A DNA stretch of 64,000 bases from a bacterium. Lineage in GTDB: Bacteria > Desulfobacterota > Deferrisomatia > Deferrisomatales > Deferrisomataceae. The notes beneath the pieces were generated by a model. The model was not told the origin of the DNA, did not search any database, and saw only the letters and a program-made list of their open reading frames with translations. How positions within the stretch are numbered: position 1 is the first letter of the stretch; each line of letters begins with the position of its first letter. Made by a program: the position numbers and the translations under genes. Of the stretch, positions 27,065-36,774 are shown in pieces. The DNA lies in the NCBI GenBank assembly GCA_027021615.1, contig JALUTY010000077.1:41102-105101 (forward strand), in the 5' to 3' direction.

Positions 27065-27355
27065 AGGCTAGAAAGCTCGAAGGCTAGAAAGCTGGAAAGC
27101 TGAAAGGCTAGAAGGCTAGGAGGCTAGGAGGCTTGAAAACCTCTTTCATCTCCTAAGCGATTCCAGCAGGCCTACGTCACAGCGTCATGGTCCGGGGGCA
27201 TGGGTTTCAGGGGCCAGAATTCAGCGGACAGTGGACAGGGGGAGGCTGCTCGTTGTCTCGAGTGGATCCATTCCCGCGGTCAATCCCACGGACCGCTTTG
27301 TTCGGGATTTCCTGTCTTCTGTCCTCTGAAATCCGACTTCTGAGCCCCCTGCCCC
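27065..27355. repeat. Octamer array plus paired inverted heptamer element
   Basis: The 346-bp gap upstream of folP holds no gene. At 27065-27133 is the longest AGCTRGAA octamer array in the window (about eight units). At 27198-27355 is a full element whose two halves are mutually inverted: left CAGAATTCAGCGGACAG..., right reading the same way on the other strand (CTGTCTTCTGTCCTCTGAAAT). The halves are built of 7-bp units. A second full copy lies at 43303-43445. Confidence 0.75.
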
Positions 27356-27375
27356 GCCGCCGAGAGCTCATGCCC

Positions 27376-29304
<1,929 letters not shown>

Positions 29305-29377
29305 CCGGTACGACTCCGCTCGGGCTGGAAGAAAGGAGAAACGGTCTGGAAGAAAAAGAGAAACTTAGCACATCGGT

Positions 29378-30796
29378 TCACCAGGCAACAACGGCTTTCC
29401 GCCCGCTCGAAACCGAGGGAGGGTTCCCGCCCCCCGGGGCCTCGGCCCAAAACGCGACCCACGAGGGGCCCTCGTCGGGCCCTATCGCAACGCCCGACCC
29501 GAGCAGCCCAAAGGCCCCGCCGCGGTCGGTCACCACCCAGGTCCGGTCCCGCCGCCAGGGGGGAATGCGCGCCTCCATGAGCACGTCCTTCACCTTGACC
29601 CAACGGCCCCGTCGCCACACCCGGTCCCCGGCCCGTCGGGGCCGCAGGCGCAGCCCCCCCTCGCCACGCCCCGCCGGCACGGCGACCCATCTTCCCGCCG
29701 CCGGGGCCCCTCCCCGCCCCCACTCCACCCGGCCCCAGCCCGCCACATCCAACCGATTACCCGGGCCCAACAGGTGGACCTCGGGGGGTGGAGGGCCCGG
29801 ATCCCCCAACAGGAACCACAGGTCCCCGCCGCTCCGGCACACCCGCAACGGCCCCGGCACCGGAGCCTTCCGGCAGGGCCCCGGCGGCCCGAGCAGCGCG
29901 TCCACGGCCTGAAGGTGCCCCAGGTTGAGCCGCGCCGGTTCGCCGCCCAACCGCTCCCACAGGGCCAGGTACGCGCGGAACCGGACCGCCTCGGGCCAGG
30001 CAGCCACGTCCGAGATCCGCAGCCTCACCCCCTCGGGCTCCATCACCGCGGCCCGATCCAGAGCCCGGCGAGCCCGCGTCGACAGGGCCTCCTCGTCCCG
30101 CCGGATCAGACGGGCGGCCCGCACCAGGGCCTGTTTCGCCCCGGGGTGGATCTGCTCGAGCAGGGGAAGCACCTCGTGGCGAATCCGGCTTCGGGCGAAC
30201 TGTCGGCACGCATTGGACGGGTCGTCCCGCCACGCCCAGCCCCGGCCCCGGGCCAACGCCTCCAGGTCGGCCCGCCACACCCCCAGGAAGGGGCGCACGA
30301 ACGGAGGGCTCCACTCGGCCATGGCCGCCAGGCCCCGGGGTCCCGCACCCCGGATCAGCCGGAACAAAACGGTCTCGGCCTGGTCGTCGGCGTGATGGCC
30401 CAGGGCCACGGCGGCCAACCCCCTCTGGACCCGGACCGTCTCCAGGAACGCCCGGCGTTCCTGCCGGGCCCAGGCGTGGAGGTTTCCGGTCCGACCGGCT
30501 GGGCCCAGCCGGGTCGAGTGGAACCGCACCCCCAGCTCGCCCGCCAGATCCCGGCAGAACGCCTCATCCCGGCCCGACTCCGGCCGCAGGCCGTGGTCCA
30601 CGTGGGCGATCTCCACCCGACCCAGCCCACGGGGCCCCAACTCGGCCGCAATGCGAGCCAGGCACACCGAGTCCACCCCTCCGGAAACGGCCACCACGAT
30701 CCCCTTCCCCCACAGCTCGTGGCGGCGAAGCGCCCGTTCGACCTCACGGGCCACGGTCGTTGACAAGTTCTCAGCGTCCGGAGTACAGTTTCGCAC
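29378..30796 (-). CDS. tilS: tRNA(Ile)-lysidine synthase
   Basis: This 472-residue enzyme converts the wobble C of tRNA-Ile(CAU) to lysidine, using ATP and lysine. The PP-loop is SGGVDS (38-43); GHHADDQAET and the R-D-D-x-SN segment follow. The C-terminal third carries the TilS substrate domain (LRPRRAGDRVWRRGRWVKVKDVLMEARIPPWRRD). The start is uncertain: GTG 30796 lacks a ribosome site, and a TTG or GTG 10-15 codons downstream is possible. The N-terminal codons overlap a strong divergent promoter that serves the plus-strand gene at 30850. Confidence 0.92.
   Translation of the reverse strand: MRNCTPDAENLSTTVAREVERALRRHELWGKGIVVAVSGGVDSVCLARIAAELGPRGLGRVEIAHVDHGLRPESGRDEAFCRDLAGELGVRFHSTRLGPAGRTGNLHAWARQERRAFLETVRVQRGLAAVALGHHADDQAETVLFRLIRGAGPRGLAAMAEWSPPFVRPFLGVWRADLEALARGRGWAWRDDPSNACRQFARSRIRHEVLPLLEQIHPGAKQALVRAARLIRRDEEALSTRARRALDRAAVMEPEGVRLRISDVAAWPEAVRFRAYLALWERLGGEPARLNLGHLQAVDALLGPPGPCRKAPVPGPLRVCRSGGDLWFLLGDPGPPPPEVHLLGPGNRLDVAGWGRVEWGRGGAPAAGRWVAVPAGRGEGGLRLRPRRAGDRVWRRGRWVKVKDVLMEARIPPWRRDRTWVVTDRGGAFGLLGSGVAIGPDEGPSWVAFWAEAPGGGNPPSVSSGRKAVVAW
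30760..30789 (+). promoter_or_regulatory. Sigma-70-type promoter for the cysteine-rich gene
   Basis: TTGACA (30760-30765), an 18-bp spacer, and TACAGT (30784-30789). The -35 box is a perfect match to consensus. The start of transcription would be about 50 nt upstream of the ATG at 30850. It lies over the 5' end of tilS on the other strand. Confidence 0.7.
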
Positions 30797-30849
30797 TTTC
30801 GGGAATCCGCCGGCCCGGCCGGCCGTGAGCGTAGAGGAGGAACACCGCC

Positions 30850-31134
30850 ATGTCGTGCCAAACGATCAAGAGGGACAGGGACTGCTTCTTCTGGGGGGCC
30901 GAGGGGTGCACCTTCCCCGGCGGCCAGTGCCGTCCCGTGGTGGAGAAGTGCGAGGGATGCGGTCGGGTCGAGGAGTGGCCCACCGGTAAGTACTGCTCCG
31001 CCTACCCCGCCCCTCAGAAGCAGTGGGCCCTGGGCCTTTGCAACATGGCCACCCACATCAAGATCGAGGAGGAGCAGACCCAAAAGACGCTCAACCCCCT
31101 CAAGGCCAGCAAGCGAAAGGCGGCCGGGCGCTAG
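30850..31134 (+). CDS. Small cysteine-rich protein (PxxKW-type)
   Basis: This 94-residue cytoplasmic protein has eight cysteines: MSCQTIKRDRDCFFW, GCTF, GQCRPVVEKCEGCGRVEEW, YCSAY and GLCNMATH. The pattern resembles the deltaproteobacterial PxxKW cysteine-rich family, with P-Q-K-Q-W here, which points to metal or iron-sulfur binding. The C-terminus is Lys-rich. AGAGGAGG lies 7-10 nt upstream of the ATG. It is a single-gene unit on the opposite strand to all its neighbours, with its own promoter and a terminator inside the next gene. The family assignment is from memory; function is unknown. Confidence 0.75.
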   Translation: MSCQTIKRDRDCFFWGAEGCTFPGGQCRPVVEKCEGCGRVEEWPTGKYCSAYPAPQKQWALGLCNMATHIKIEEEQTQKTLNPLKASKRKAAGR

Positions 31135-31811
31135 AAATCCGAGGGCGCGGCCCGTCTCCCGGGGCGCGCCCTCGTTTCCGAAGGCTCCCACCCCACCATG
31201 CCAGCACTCATGATCAGCTTGAACGCCTGCTCCACGCTGATCTGGAGGGGCACCGCGTCCTGCTCGGGTACCAGCAGGTAGTAGCCCGAGGTGGGGTTCG
31301 GGGTGGTGGGCACAAACACGTTCAGCACCTTCTGGGGGGTGCGGCTCTGGACCTCACCCCGGCTAACCCCGGTGACGAACCCGATGCTGTAGATGCCCTT
31401 GCGGGGGTACTCCACCAGCACCACCCGGTGGAACCGGTCGGACCGGGCGTCGATGAGCTGCTCCAGGAACTGCTTCACCGCCTGGTACAGGGTGCGGACC
31501 ACCGGAATCCGGTCCAGCACCCGCTCGTAGGTGCGTACCACGCCGTGCCCCAGAAGGTTGGCGCTCAGGAACCCCACCACCTGGATGAACAACAGGGTCA
31601 GAATCACCCCCAGCCCCGGGATCCGGAACCCCAGGTAGGTCTCGGGGAGGAACCGCTGGGGTACCAGCTCCAGGAACCGGTCGGCCCAATGCACGATGGC
31701 CGCCACCACGTAGAAGGTAAGCCCCAGGGGCACGATCACGACGAACCCGGCGATGAAGTTCCGCCGGATTCGGTCCCGTACGTACCGAATGAGCCGCCCG
31801 ATCCAGCCCAC
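31131..31811 (-). CDS. DUF502 family inner-membrane protein
   Basis: This 226-residue protein has a basic N-terminus followed by two membrane helices (about 20-45 and 60-85). Then comes a soluble domain with the DUF502 pattern: VPLGLTFYVV, IPGLGVILTLLFIQVVGFLSANLLG, RIPVVRTLYQAVKQFLEQL, and VPTTPNPTSGYYLLVPEQD near the end. The family is widespread with no established function. The GTG start has GGAGGG 4-6 nt upstream. Its first 76 bp overlap the end of the amidohydrolase gene on the same strand. The 3' end overlaps the convergent cysteine-rich gene by 4 bp. Confidence 0.9.
   Translation of the reverse strand: MGWIGRLIRYVRDRIRRNFIAGFVVIVPLGLTFYVVAAIVHWADRFLELVPQRFLPETYLGFRIPGLGVILTLLFIQVVGFLSANLLGHGVVRTYERVLDRIPVVRTLYQAVKQFLEQLIDARSDRFHRVVLVEYPRKGIYSIGFVTGVSRGEVQSRTPQKVLNVFVPTTPNPTSGYYLLVPEQDAVPLQISVEQAFKLIMSAGMVGWEPSETRARPGRRAAPSDF
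31141..31173 (+). terminator. Hairpin terminator for the cysteine-rich gene
   Basis: A 9-bp perfect stem, GAGGGCGCG/CGCGCCCTC, encloses a 15-nt GC-rich loop and is followed by GTTT. It starts 7 nt after the stop of the plus-strand gene and lies inside the 3' coding end of the DUF502 gene. The short T-run makes termination efficiency uncertain. Confidence 0.55.
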
Positions 31812-33004
31812 GAACCCTCCTCACCCCCGAGCCACATCCCCACCGCCCGCCGATCCGCCAACGTCGCTTCCCAGGGGTCCGAGCCCCAGGCGCGGACCGC
31901 CAATATATCAGCACTTGCGCCCGGCGCGAAACAGCCTGCCTCCCTCCCCAAACCGAGGACCCGGGCCCCGCCGCGGGTAGCTGCCGCCAGGGCCTCCTGG
32001 GGGGTCCACCCGTAGTCCTCCACGGACGCGGCCGCGTCGGCCCACAGGTCCAGGCTGCCCGACGACAACACACTGTCGGTGCCCAGACCGACGGGCACAC
32101 CGGCCTCCAGGAGCTCCCGCCCAGGGGCCGGTCGACCCGACAGACGGCGGTTGCTCCGGGGGCACAGGACCACCCCGGCCCCGGCCCGGGCCACCAGGGC
32201 CACGTGCTCGGCCCCCAGGTGCACCGCGTGGACCAGGGTCGTGCCCGGCCTCAGGGCACCGATGGCATGGAGCCACTCCACCGGAGGGCGGCCCGGCGGG
32301 GGGGGGGGATCGATGCCCAGCGCGGCGTAGAGCTCGTCCCGGATCGGCCCTCTTCCGGTCAGGCAGAACTCGATCTCGTCCGGCGACTCGGCCACGTGCA
32401 CCATGAGCCGGGGACGTGCTAGGGCCCGGCGAAGCCCCTCGGTGCACACCGTGTACGGCGAGTGGGGGGAAACACCCCAAAGGTGAGGACGGCACCCCTC
32501 CTCCAGCCTTTCCACTCCAGCCCACGCCTCCTCCACCCTGCCGGGCGACGCCACGATCAGCTCGGGGTACGCGAGGATCCGGAGGCACTGCTCCGGGTAG
32601 GCGGTTGCCGCCTCGGGCCGGGTCACCACGTCGGCCACGCACCCCTGGCCCCCCTGGGCGCACGCCCGGGCGGCCTCGGCCACGGCGGGTCCCCAGCGGC
32701 CGGGGGCGGCCGACCTCTTCCGCGCCACCACCTGGAGCACCCACCGGGCGAACCCGCCGGGGCCGGCGGGCGGGACCAGGCCCCATAGCTCCAGGTGGGC
32801 GTGGGCGTTCACCAGCGGCGGCAGCAGCGTGCACCCGGGAAGGTCCACCCGCTCAGCCCCGGCGGCCAGGGGGGCCACCTCGGCCGGCCTCCCGACTGCG
32901 CGGATCACGGGCCCCTCCACGAGAACGGCCCCACCCTCAAGGGCGGGGCCGTCCATGGTCAGGACCCACGACGCGGTGTAGAGCCGCCGCACCGGACGAG
33001 CCAC
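31736..33004 (-). CDS. Amidohydrolase family protein (TRZ/ATZ-like deaminase)
   Basis: This 422-residue cytoplasmic metal-dependent hydrolase has the family features: an N-terminal metal pair HAH in NAHAHLELWG, a third His in HVAESPDEIEFC, HAVHL, and the catalytic Asp in GLGTDSVLS. The C-terminus carries the composite beta domain (ADILAVRAWGSDPW). Related proteins deaminate S-adenosylhomocysteine, methylthioadenosine, guanine or aminofutalosine. The substrate cannot be fixed from sequence, and no other menaquinone or futalosine gene is in the window. The GTG start lies 2 nt after the panD stop. The last 25 or so codons overlap the DUF502 start and are low-complexity, suggesting read-through of a lost stop. 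Confidence 0.85.
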   Translation of the reverse strand: MARPVRRLYTASWVLTMDGPALEGGAVLVEGPVIRAVGRPAEVAPLAAGAERVDLPGCTLLPPLVNAHAHLELWGLVPPAGPGGFARWVLQVVARKRSAAPGRWGPAVAEAARACAQGGQGCVADVVTRPEAATAYPEQCLRILAYPELIVASPGRVEEAWAGVERLEEGCRPHLWGVSPHSPYTVCTEGLRRALARPRLMVHVAESPDEIEFCLTGRGPIRDELYAALGIDPPPPPGRPPVEWLHAIGALRPGTTLVHAVHLGAEHVALVARAGAGVVLCPRSNRRLSGRPAPGRELLEAGVPVGLGTDSVLSSGSLDLWADAAASVEDYGWTPQEALAAATRGGARVLGLGREAGCFAPGASADILAVRAWGSDPWEATLADRRAVGMWLGGEEGSWAGSGGSFGTYGTESGGTSSPGSS

Positions 33005-33006
33005 GG

Positions 33007-33369
33007 TCAGGCCGCCTTCTGGGAGGCGATGCGGTTGGCCGCGTCCACGAACACCAGGTGTGGTTTCCAGGCCGCCACCTCGTCCTCGGGGACCTGGGCG
33101 TAGGCGCAGATGATGACCAGGTCCCCGGGAGAGGCCTTGTGCGCCGCGGCCCCGTTCAGGCGGATCTCCCCTTCCCCCCGGGTGCCCGGGATGGCGTAGG
33201 TCTGGAACCGCTCGCCATTGGCGATGTTGTAGATCCAGACCTCCTCGTAGGGCACGATGTCCGCCGCCTCCAGGAGCACCGGATCGATCGTCACGCTGCC
33301 CTCGTAGTGGAGGTCCGCACCGGTCACCGTGGCCCGGTGGATCTTTCCCTTCAGCATGGAACGGGTCAT
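33007..33369 (-). CDS. panD: Aspartate 1-decarboxylase
   Basis: This 120-residue pyruvoyl enzyme makes beta-alanine for pantothenate. The self-cleavage site Gly24-Ser25 (YEGSVTID) is at the canonical position and would generate the beta and alpha chains. Family motifs [18 protein letters not shown] and the C-terminal PHLVFVD segment match. The start overlaps the panC stop (ATGA), so the genes are translationally coupled. Confidence 0.96.
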   Translation of the reverse strand: MTRSMLKGKIHRATVTGADLHYEGSVTIDPVLLEAADIVPYEEVWIYNIANGERFQTYAIPGTRGEGEIRLNGAAAHKASPGDLVIICAYAQVPEDEVAAWKPHLVFVDAANRIASQKAA

Positions 33370-34232
33370 TTTGCACCTCCGGCGTCTCCCCCCGCCGTCA
33401 CCACACGGTTGTCGATGAGTCGCGTGTCGCCCGCGAACGCCGCCACCGCCACCACCGCCCGGGGAGCGACCGTTTGAACCGTCTCCAGGGTCTCCGGATG
33501 TCGAACCTCCACATAGTCGATCCGGAGGCCGGCCCCGGCGATGATCCCCTCGACCTCGGCCGCGACCCGCGACGCCTCTACGACCCCGGAAGAAACCAGC
33601 TCCTGGGCCCGGCCCAAGGCCTGGGAGATCGACAGCGCCTGGCGTCGTTCGTCCGGGCTCAGGTAGGTGTTGCGGCTCGACAAGGCCAGCCCGTCGGGCT
33701 CCCGGACCGTGGGCACCGCTTCGATGCGCACCGGCACGTCCAGATCGCGGACCATCCGCCGCACCACCTGGAGCTGTTGGTAGTCCTTCTCGCCGAACAC
33801 CGCCACGTCCGGCTCCACGGCGTGAAACAGCTTCAGCACCACCGTGGCCACGCCCCGGAAGTGCCCCGGCCGCGAGGCTCCGCACAGCGGCTTCGATACC
33901 TCCTCCACGGTCACGTAGGTCTGATACCCGGGAGGGTACAGCTCAGCCGGGGCGGGCGCGAACACCGCGGCCACCCCGGCCTCCTCACACATCCGGCGGT
34001 CCCGCTCGGGGTCCCGGGGATAGCGGTCGAGATCCTCGCCGGGGCCGAACTGGGTGGGGTTTACGAAGATCGACACCACCACCCGGTCTGCGCACTCCCG
34101 GGCCCGGGCCACCAGGGCCATGTGACCTTCGTGCAGGTACCCCATGGTGGGCACCAGCGCCACGGTCTCGCCCTGGGCCCTGCGCCCGCGCGACCAGGCG
34201 CGTATCGCCCCTACCCTTTCGAACCACTCCAT
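33366..34232 (-). CDS. panC: Pantothenate synthetase
   Basis: This 288-residue enzyme ligates pantoate and beta-alanine using ATP. The HIGH-like motif is [40 protein letters not shown] and [15 protein letters not shown] follow. The ATG at 34230-34232 is chosen because the family N-terminus begins there and GGGAG lies upstream; the open frame extends upstream without similarity. A TTGACA-like -35 box on the minus strand (34444-34449) with a poor -10 near 34421 could drive panC-panD. panB is not in the window. Confidence 0.95.
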   Translation of the reverse strand: MEWFERVGAIRAWSRGRRAQGETVALVPTMGYLHEGHMALVARARECADRVVVSIFVNPTQFGPGEDLDRYPRDPERDRRMCEEAGVAAVFAPAPAELYPPGYQTYVTVEEVSKPLCGASRPGHFRGVATVVLKLFHAVEPDVAVFGEKDYQQLQVVRRMVRDLDVPVRIEAVPTVREPDGLALSSRNTYLSPDERRQALSISQALGRAQELVSSGVVEASRVAAEVEGIIAGAGLRIDYVEVRHPETLETVQTVAPRAVVAVAAFAGDTRLIDNRVVTAGGDAGGAK

Positions 34233-34473
34233 GGAACGGCTCCCACGACGAGCACGCCGTTTTCCCAGACAAACAAAAGCGCCCGCCGGCAGACCGGGGG
34301 CGCCAAGCCGCAACGATGCGGCGAAACGACGGTTCTCCTCCCTCCGAGCGGCCCGAAGGGCACATCGCACTGGCGTTCTCCCGTCCCGGTCCGTCACGCG
34401 GATCCAAGCGGTGGCGCTTTTGCTATCATACTCGCACGACGCTTGTCAACGCCCAGCAGGAGGCAACTTTCGT

Positions 34474-35574
34474 TTGAGACGCGCAAGCTTGCCAGGAGCT
34501 TCGGTCTCCGGTCGTCGGTCCCCGGTCGTTGGTGGGGGCCTCCGGACCGCGGCCCGCCCAAGCTTCCTGGTGGACGCCATGCTCGGCAACGTGGCCCGGG
34601 ATCTTCGGCTCCTGGGGTACGACGCCGGGTTCCGGCCCGACCTACCCGACCCCGCCCTCCTCGGTCTGGCCCAGAGGGACGGCCGGATCCTCGTGACTCG
34701 GGACCGTGCCCTGCATCGCCGAGCCCGGGGCGTCCGGTGCGTGCTGGTGACCGCCTCCGATCCCCGCCGACAGACCGCCGAGGTCCTCCAGTCCCTGCCC
34801 CCTCACCACCCGCCTCGGCCGTGGACCCGTTGCCTGGTGTGCAACGGCTGCCTCGCGCCCGCCGGCCGGGACCGGGTGCTCCAGCAGGTGCCCGACCACG
34901 TGGCGTTGGCCCACAACCGCTTCCTCGCCTGCTCGGGCTGTGGCCGGGTTTACTGGCCAGGTAGCCACACCGCTCGCCTGAACGCGCGGCTCCAGGCCCT
35001 CGCCGCCTTTACAGGCCCCTGGCGCTCCAGTATAAAGCAGGGCTCTCCCACAGGAGGCGACGTCGTGAGCGAATCGGTTGCCGTCTACCCCGGAAGCTTT
35101 GATCCCATCACCAACGGCCACGTGGACATCATTCAGCGAACGGCCGAGGTGTTCGACCGGGTCGTCGTGCTCGTGGCCGTGAACCGGGACAAGCGCACAC
35201 TGTTCTCGGTGGAGGAGCGGATGGGCCTGATCGGTCAGGTGTTCGCGGACCACCCCCGGGTGGAGGTGGACGCATTCCAAGGGCTCCTGGTGGAGTACAT
35301 GCGTCGCAACGGCTACCGGGTGGTGGTGCGCGGACTCCGAGCCGTCAGCGACTTCGAGTATGAGTTCCAGATGGCCCTGATGAACCGGAAGATCTACCCC
35401 TCGGTAGACACGTTCTTCCTGGCGGCCCGGGAGAACTACAGCTACGTGAGCTCCCGAATCCTGAAAGAGGTGTTCGAGCTGGGAGGCTGCATCAAGGACC
35501 TGGCTCCCCCCGTCGTCATTGAGGCGCTCCAAGCCAAGTACGGGCGCTCCCCCACCAACGGAGGTGCACGGTGA
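34474..35574 (+). CDS. Mut7-C (PIN-like) domain ORF reading in frame through coaD
   Basis: From a TTG at 34474 (AGGAGG 9 nt upstream) the frame encodes a Mut7-C-type domain: FLVDAMLGNVARDLRLLGYD, ILVTRDRAL and a zinc ribbon CLVCNGC...CSGCGRVYWPGSH. No stop codon occurs before coaD begins at 35065 in the same frame. The open frame therefore continues to 35574 (366 residues), as a fusion. Mut7-C proteins are predicted RNases of the PIN fold. The first 28 residues (ASVSGRRSPVVGGG region) are encoded by a CGGTCGT heptamer repeat. Whether the cell makes a fusion, or only separate CoaD from its own promoter and start, cannot be told. Confidence 0.7.
   Translation: MRRASLPGASVSGRRSPVVGGGLRTAARPSFLVDAMLGNVARDLRLLGYDAGFRPDLPDPALLGLAQRDGRILVTRDRALHRRARGVRCVLVTASDPRRQTAEVLQSLPPHHPPRPWTRCLVCNGCLAPAGRDRVLQQVPDHVALAHNRFLACSGCGRVYWPGSHTARLNARLQALAAFTGPWRSSIKQGSPTGGDVVSESVAVYPGSFDPITNGHVDIIQRTAEVFDRVVVLVAVNRDKRTLFSVEERMGLIGQVFADHPRVEVDAFQGLLVEYMRRNGYRVVVRGLRAVSDFEYEFQMALMNRKIYPSVDTFFLAARENYSYVSSRILKEVFELGGCIKDLAPPVVIEALQAKYGRSPTNGGAR
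34499..34537. repeat. CGGTCGT heptamer array inside the Mut7-C reading frame
   Basis: About five 7-bp units (TTCGGTC, TCCGGTC, GTCGGTC, CCCGGTC, GTTGGTG) lie at the 5' end of the Mut7-C frame. They are the same family as the intergenic arrays at 15062 and 39891, here apparently captured as coding sequence. Confidence 0.65.
35008..35036 (+). promoter_or_regulatory. Promoter for coaD inside the Mut7-C coding region
   Basis: TTTACA (35008-35013), a 17-bp spacer, TATAAA (35031-35036). Both boxes are close to the sigma-70 consensus at ideal spacing in an otherwise very GC-rich area. Transcription would start about 20 nt before the coaD GTG, giving a short leader that keeps the ribosome site. Confidence 0.7.
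35065..35574 (+). CDS. coaD: Pantetheine-phosphate adenylyltransferase
   Basis: This 169-residue enzyme adenylates 4'-phosphopantetheine in CoA synthesis. The nucleotidyltransferase motif is YPGSFDPITNGHVDII. RGLRAVSDFEYEFQMALMNR and SSRILKEVFELGG complete the family pattern. The GTG at 35065 has CAGGAGG 6 nt upstream and its own promoter, and the length matches the usual ~160 residues, so independent translation is likely. The aminotransferase start overlaps its stop. It lies near panC-panD, so three CoA-pathway genes sit within 2.5 kb, though on opposite strands. Confidence 0.95.
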   Translation: MSESVAVYPGSFDPITNGHVDIIQRTAEVFDRVVVLVAVNRDKRTLFSVEERMGLIGQVFADHPRVEVDAFQGLLVEYMRRNGYRVVVRGLRAVSDFEYEFQMALMNRKIYPSVDTFFLAARENYSYVSSRILKEVFELGGCIKDLAPPVVIEALQAKYGRSPTNGGAR

Positions 35575-36767
35575 GACTCAGTTCCCGCGCTCGCATGTTG
35601 AAACCCTCGCCCACTTTAGCCATCACGGCCAAGGCCAAACAGCTCCGGGCCCAGGGGATCGACGTGATCGGGTTTGGCGCAGGCGAACCCGACTTCGGCA
35701 CCCCGGCCCACGCGGTGCGCGCCGCGGTCGAAGCCCTCGAGGCGGGCGACACCCGGTACACCCCGGCCGGGGGAACCGCCGAGCTCAAGCAGGCGGTGTG
35801 CCGGCGGATCGCCGAGGACTACGGGATGGAGTACGGGCCGAGCGAGGTCACCGTGTCGTGCGGGGCCAAGCACACCCTGTACAACCTGTTCCAGGTGCTC
35901 CTGGATCCCGGCGACGAGGTGATCGTGCCGGCGCCCTACTGGGTGAGCTACCCCGAGCAGATCCGGCTCGCGGGGGGCGCCCCGGTGGTGGTCCCCACGC
36001 AGGAGGCCGACGGGTTCCGGATGCGTCCCGACTCCTTGGATGCCGCCCTCACCCCCCGCACCCGGGCCGTGGTGATCAACAGCCCCTCCAACCCAACGGG
36101 GGCCTTGTACCGGGCCGAGCACCTGGAAGTGCTGGCCGAGGTGATCCGCAGCCGGGACCTGGTGGTGGTGAGCGATGACATCTATCACCGCTTGATTTAC
36201 GGAGACGACCGGTTCACCAGCATCCTGGAGGTGGCACCGGAGCTGCGCGACCGCACCGTGATCGTAAACGGGGTGAGCAAGACCTACGCCATGACCGGCT
36301 GGCGGATCGGGTATGCGGCAGGGCCGGCCGAGATGATCCGGGCCATGGAGGCCCTCCAGAGCCAGTCCACCTCGAACCCCACGAGCTTCGCCCAGAAGGG
36401 CGCTGTGGCCGCCCTGACCGGCGACCAGGGGTGCGTGGAGCAGATGCGCCGGGCGTTCGCGCGGCGCCGGGACCTGATCGTGGACGCCCTCAACCGCATC
36501 CCGGGCGTGACCTGCCGCCGGCCGGAGGGGGCCTTCTACGTGTTCCCCAACGTGTCGGGCCTGCTCGGTCGGCGTTGGGGTGACCGGGAGATCCGATATC
36601 CCGCGGACCTGGCCGCGTTCCTGCTGGACGAGGCTCGGGTGGCGGTGGTGCCCGGAGAGGCGTTCGGCTCCTCCCAGCACCTGCGGCTGTCGTACGCCAC
36701 GTCCGAGGACGCCATCGAGGAGGGTGTGGGCCGGTTCGCCGAGGCCGTGGGCCGGCTGTCCGCCTGA
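35571..36767 (+). CDS. Class I aminotransferase (aspartate aminotransferase type)
   Basis: This 398-residue PLP enzyme probably transfers the amino group between aspartate and 2-oxoglutarate. The PLP lysine is Lys237 in NGVSKTYAMTGWRIGY. The phosphate site SGAKHTLYN-like SCGAKHTLYN and the N-x-P-x-N-P-T-G motif NSPSNPTGALY fit the AspB/AspC Ib group. The GTG start overlaps the coaD stop (GTGA) with GGAGG upstream. Substrate range within class I aminotransferases cannot be decided from sequence. Confidence 0.93.
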   Translation: MRLSSRARMLKPSPTLAITAKAKQLRAQGIDVIGFGAGEPDFGTPAHAVRAAVEALEAGDTRYTPAGGTAELKQAVCRRIAEDYGMEYGPSEVTVSCGAKHTLYNLFQVLLDPGDEVIVPAPYWVSYPEQIRLAGGAPVVVPTQEADGFRMRPDSLDAALTPRTRAVVINSPSNPTGALYRAEHLEVLAEVIRSRDLVVVSDDIYHRLIYGDDRFTSILEVAPELRDRTVIVNGVSKTYAMTGWRIGYAAGPAEMIRAMEALQSQSTSNPTSFAQKGAVAALTGDQGCVEQMRRAFARRRDLIVDALNRIPGVTCRRPEGAFYVFPNVSGLLGRRWGDREIRYPADLAAFLLDEARVAVVPGEAFGSSQHLRLSYATSEDAIEEGVGRFAEAVGRLSA

Positions 36768-36774
36768 CATCGCG

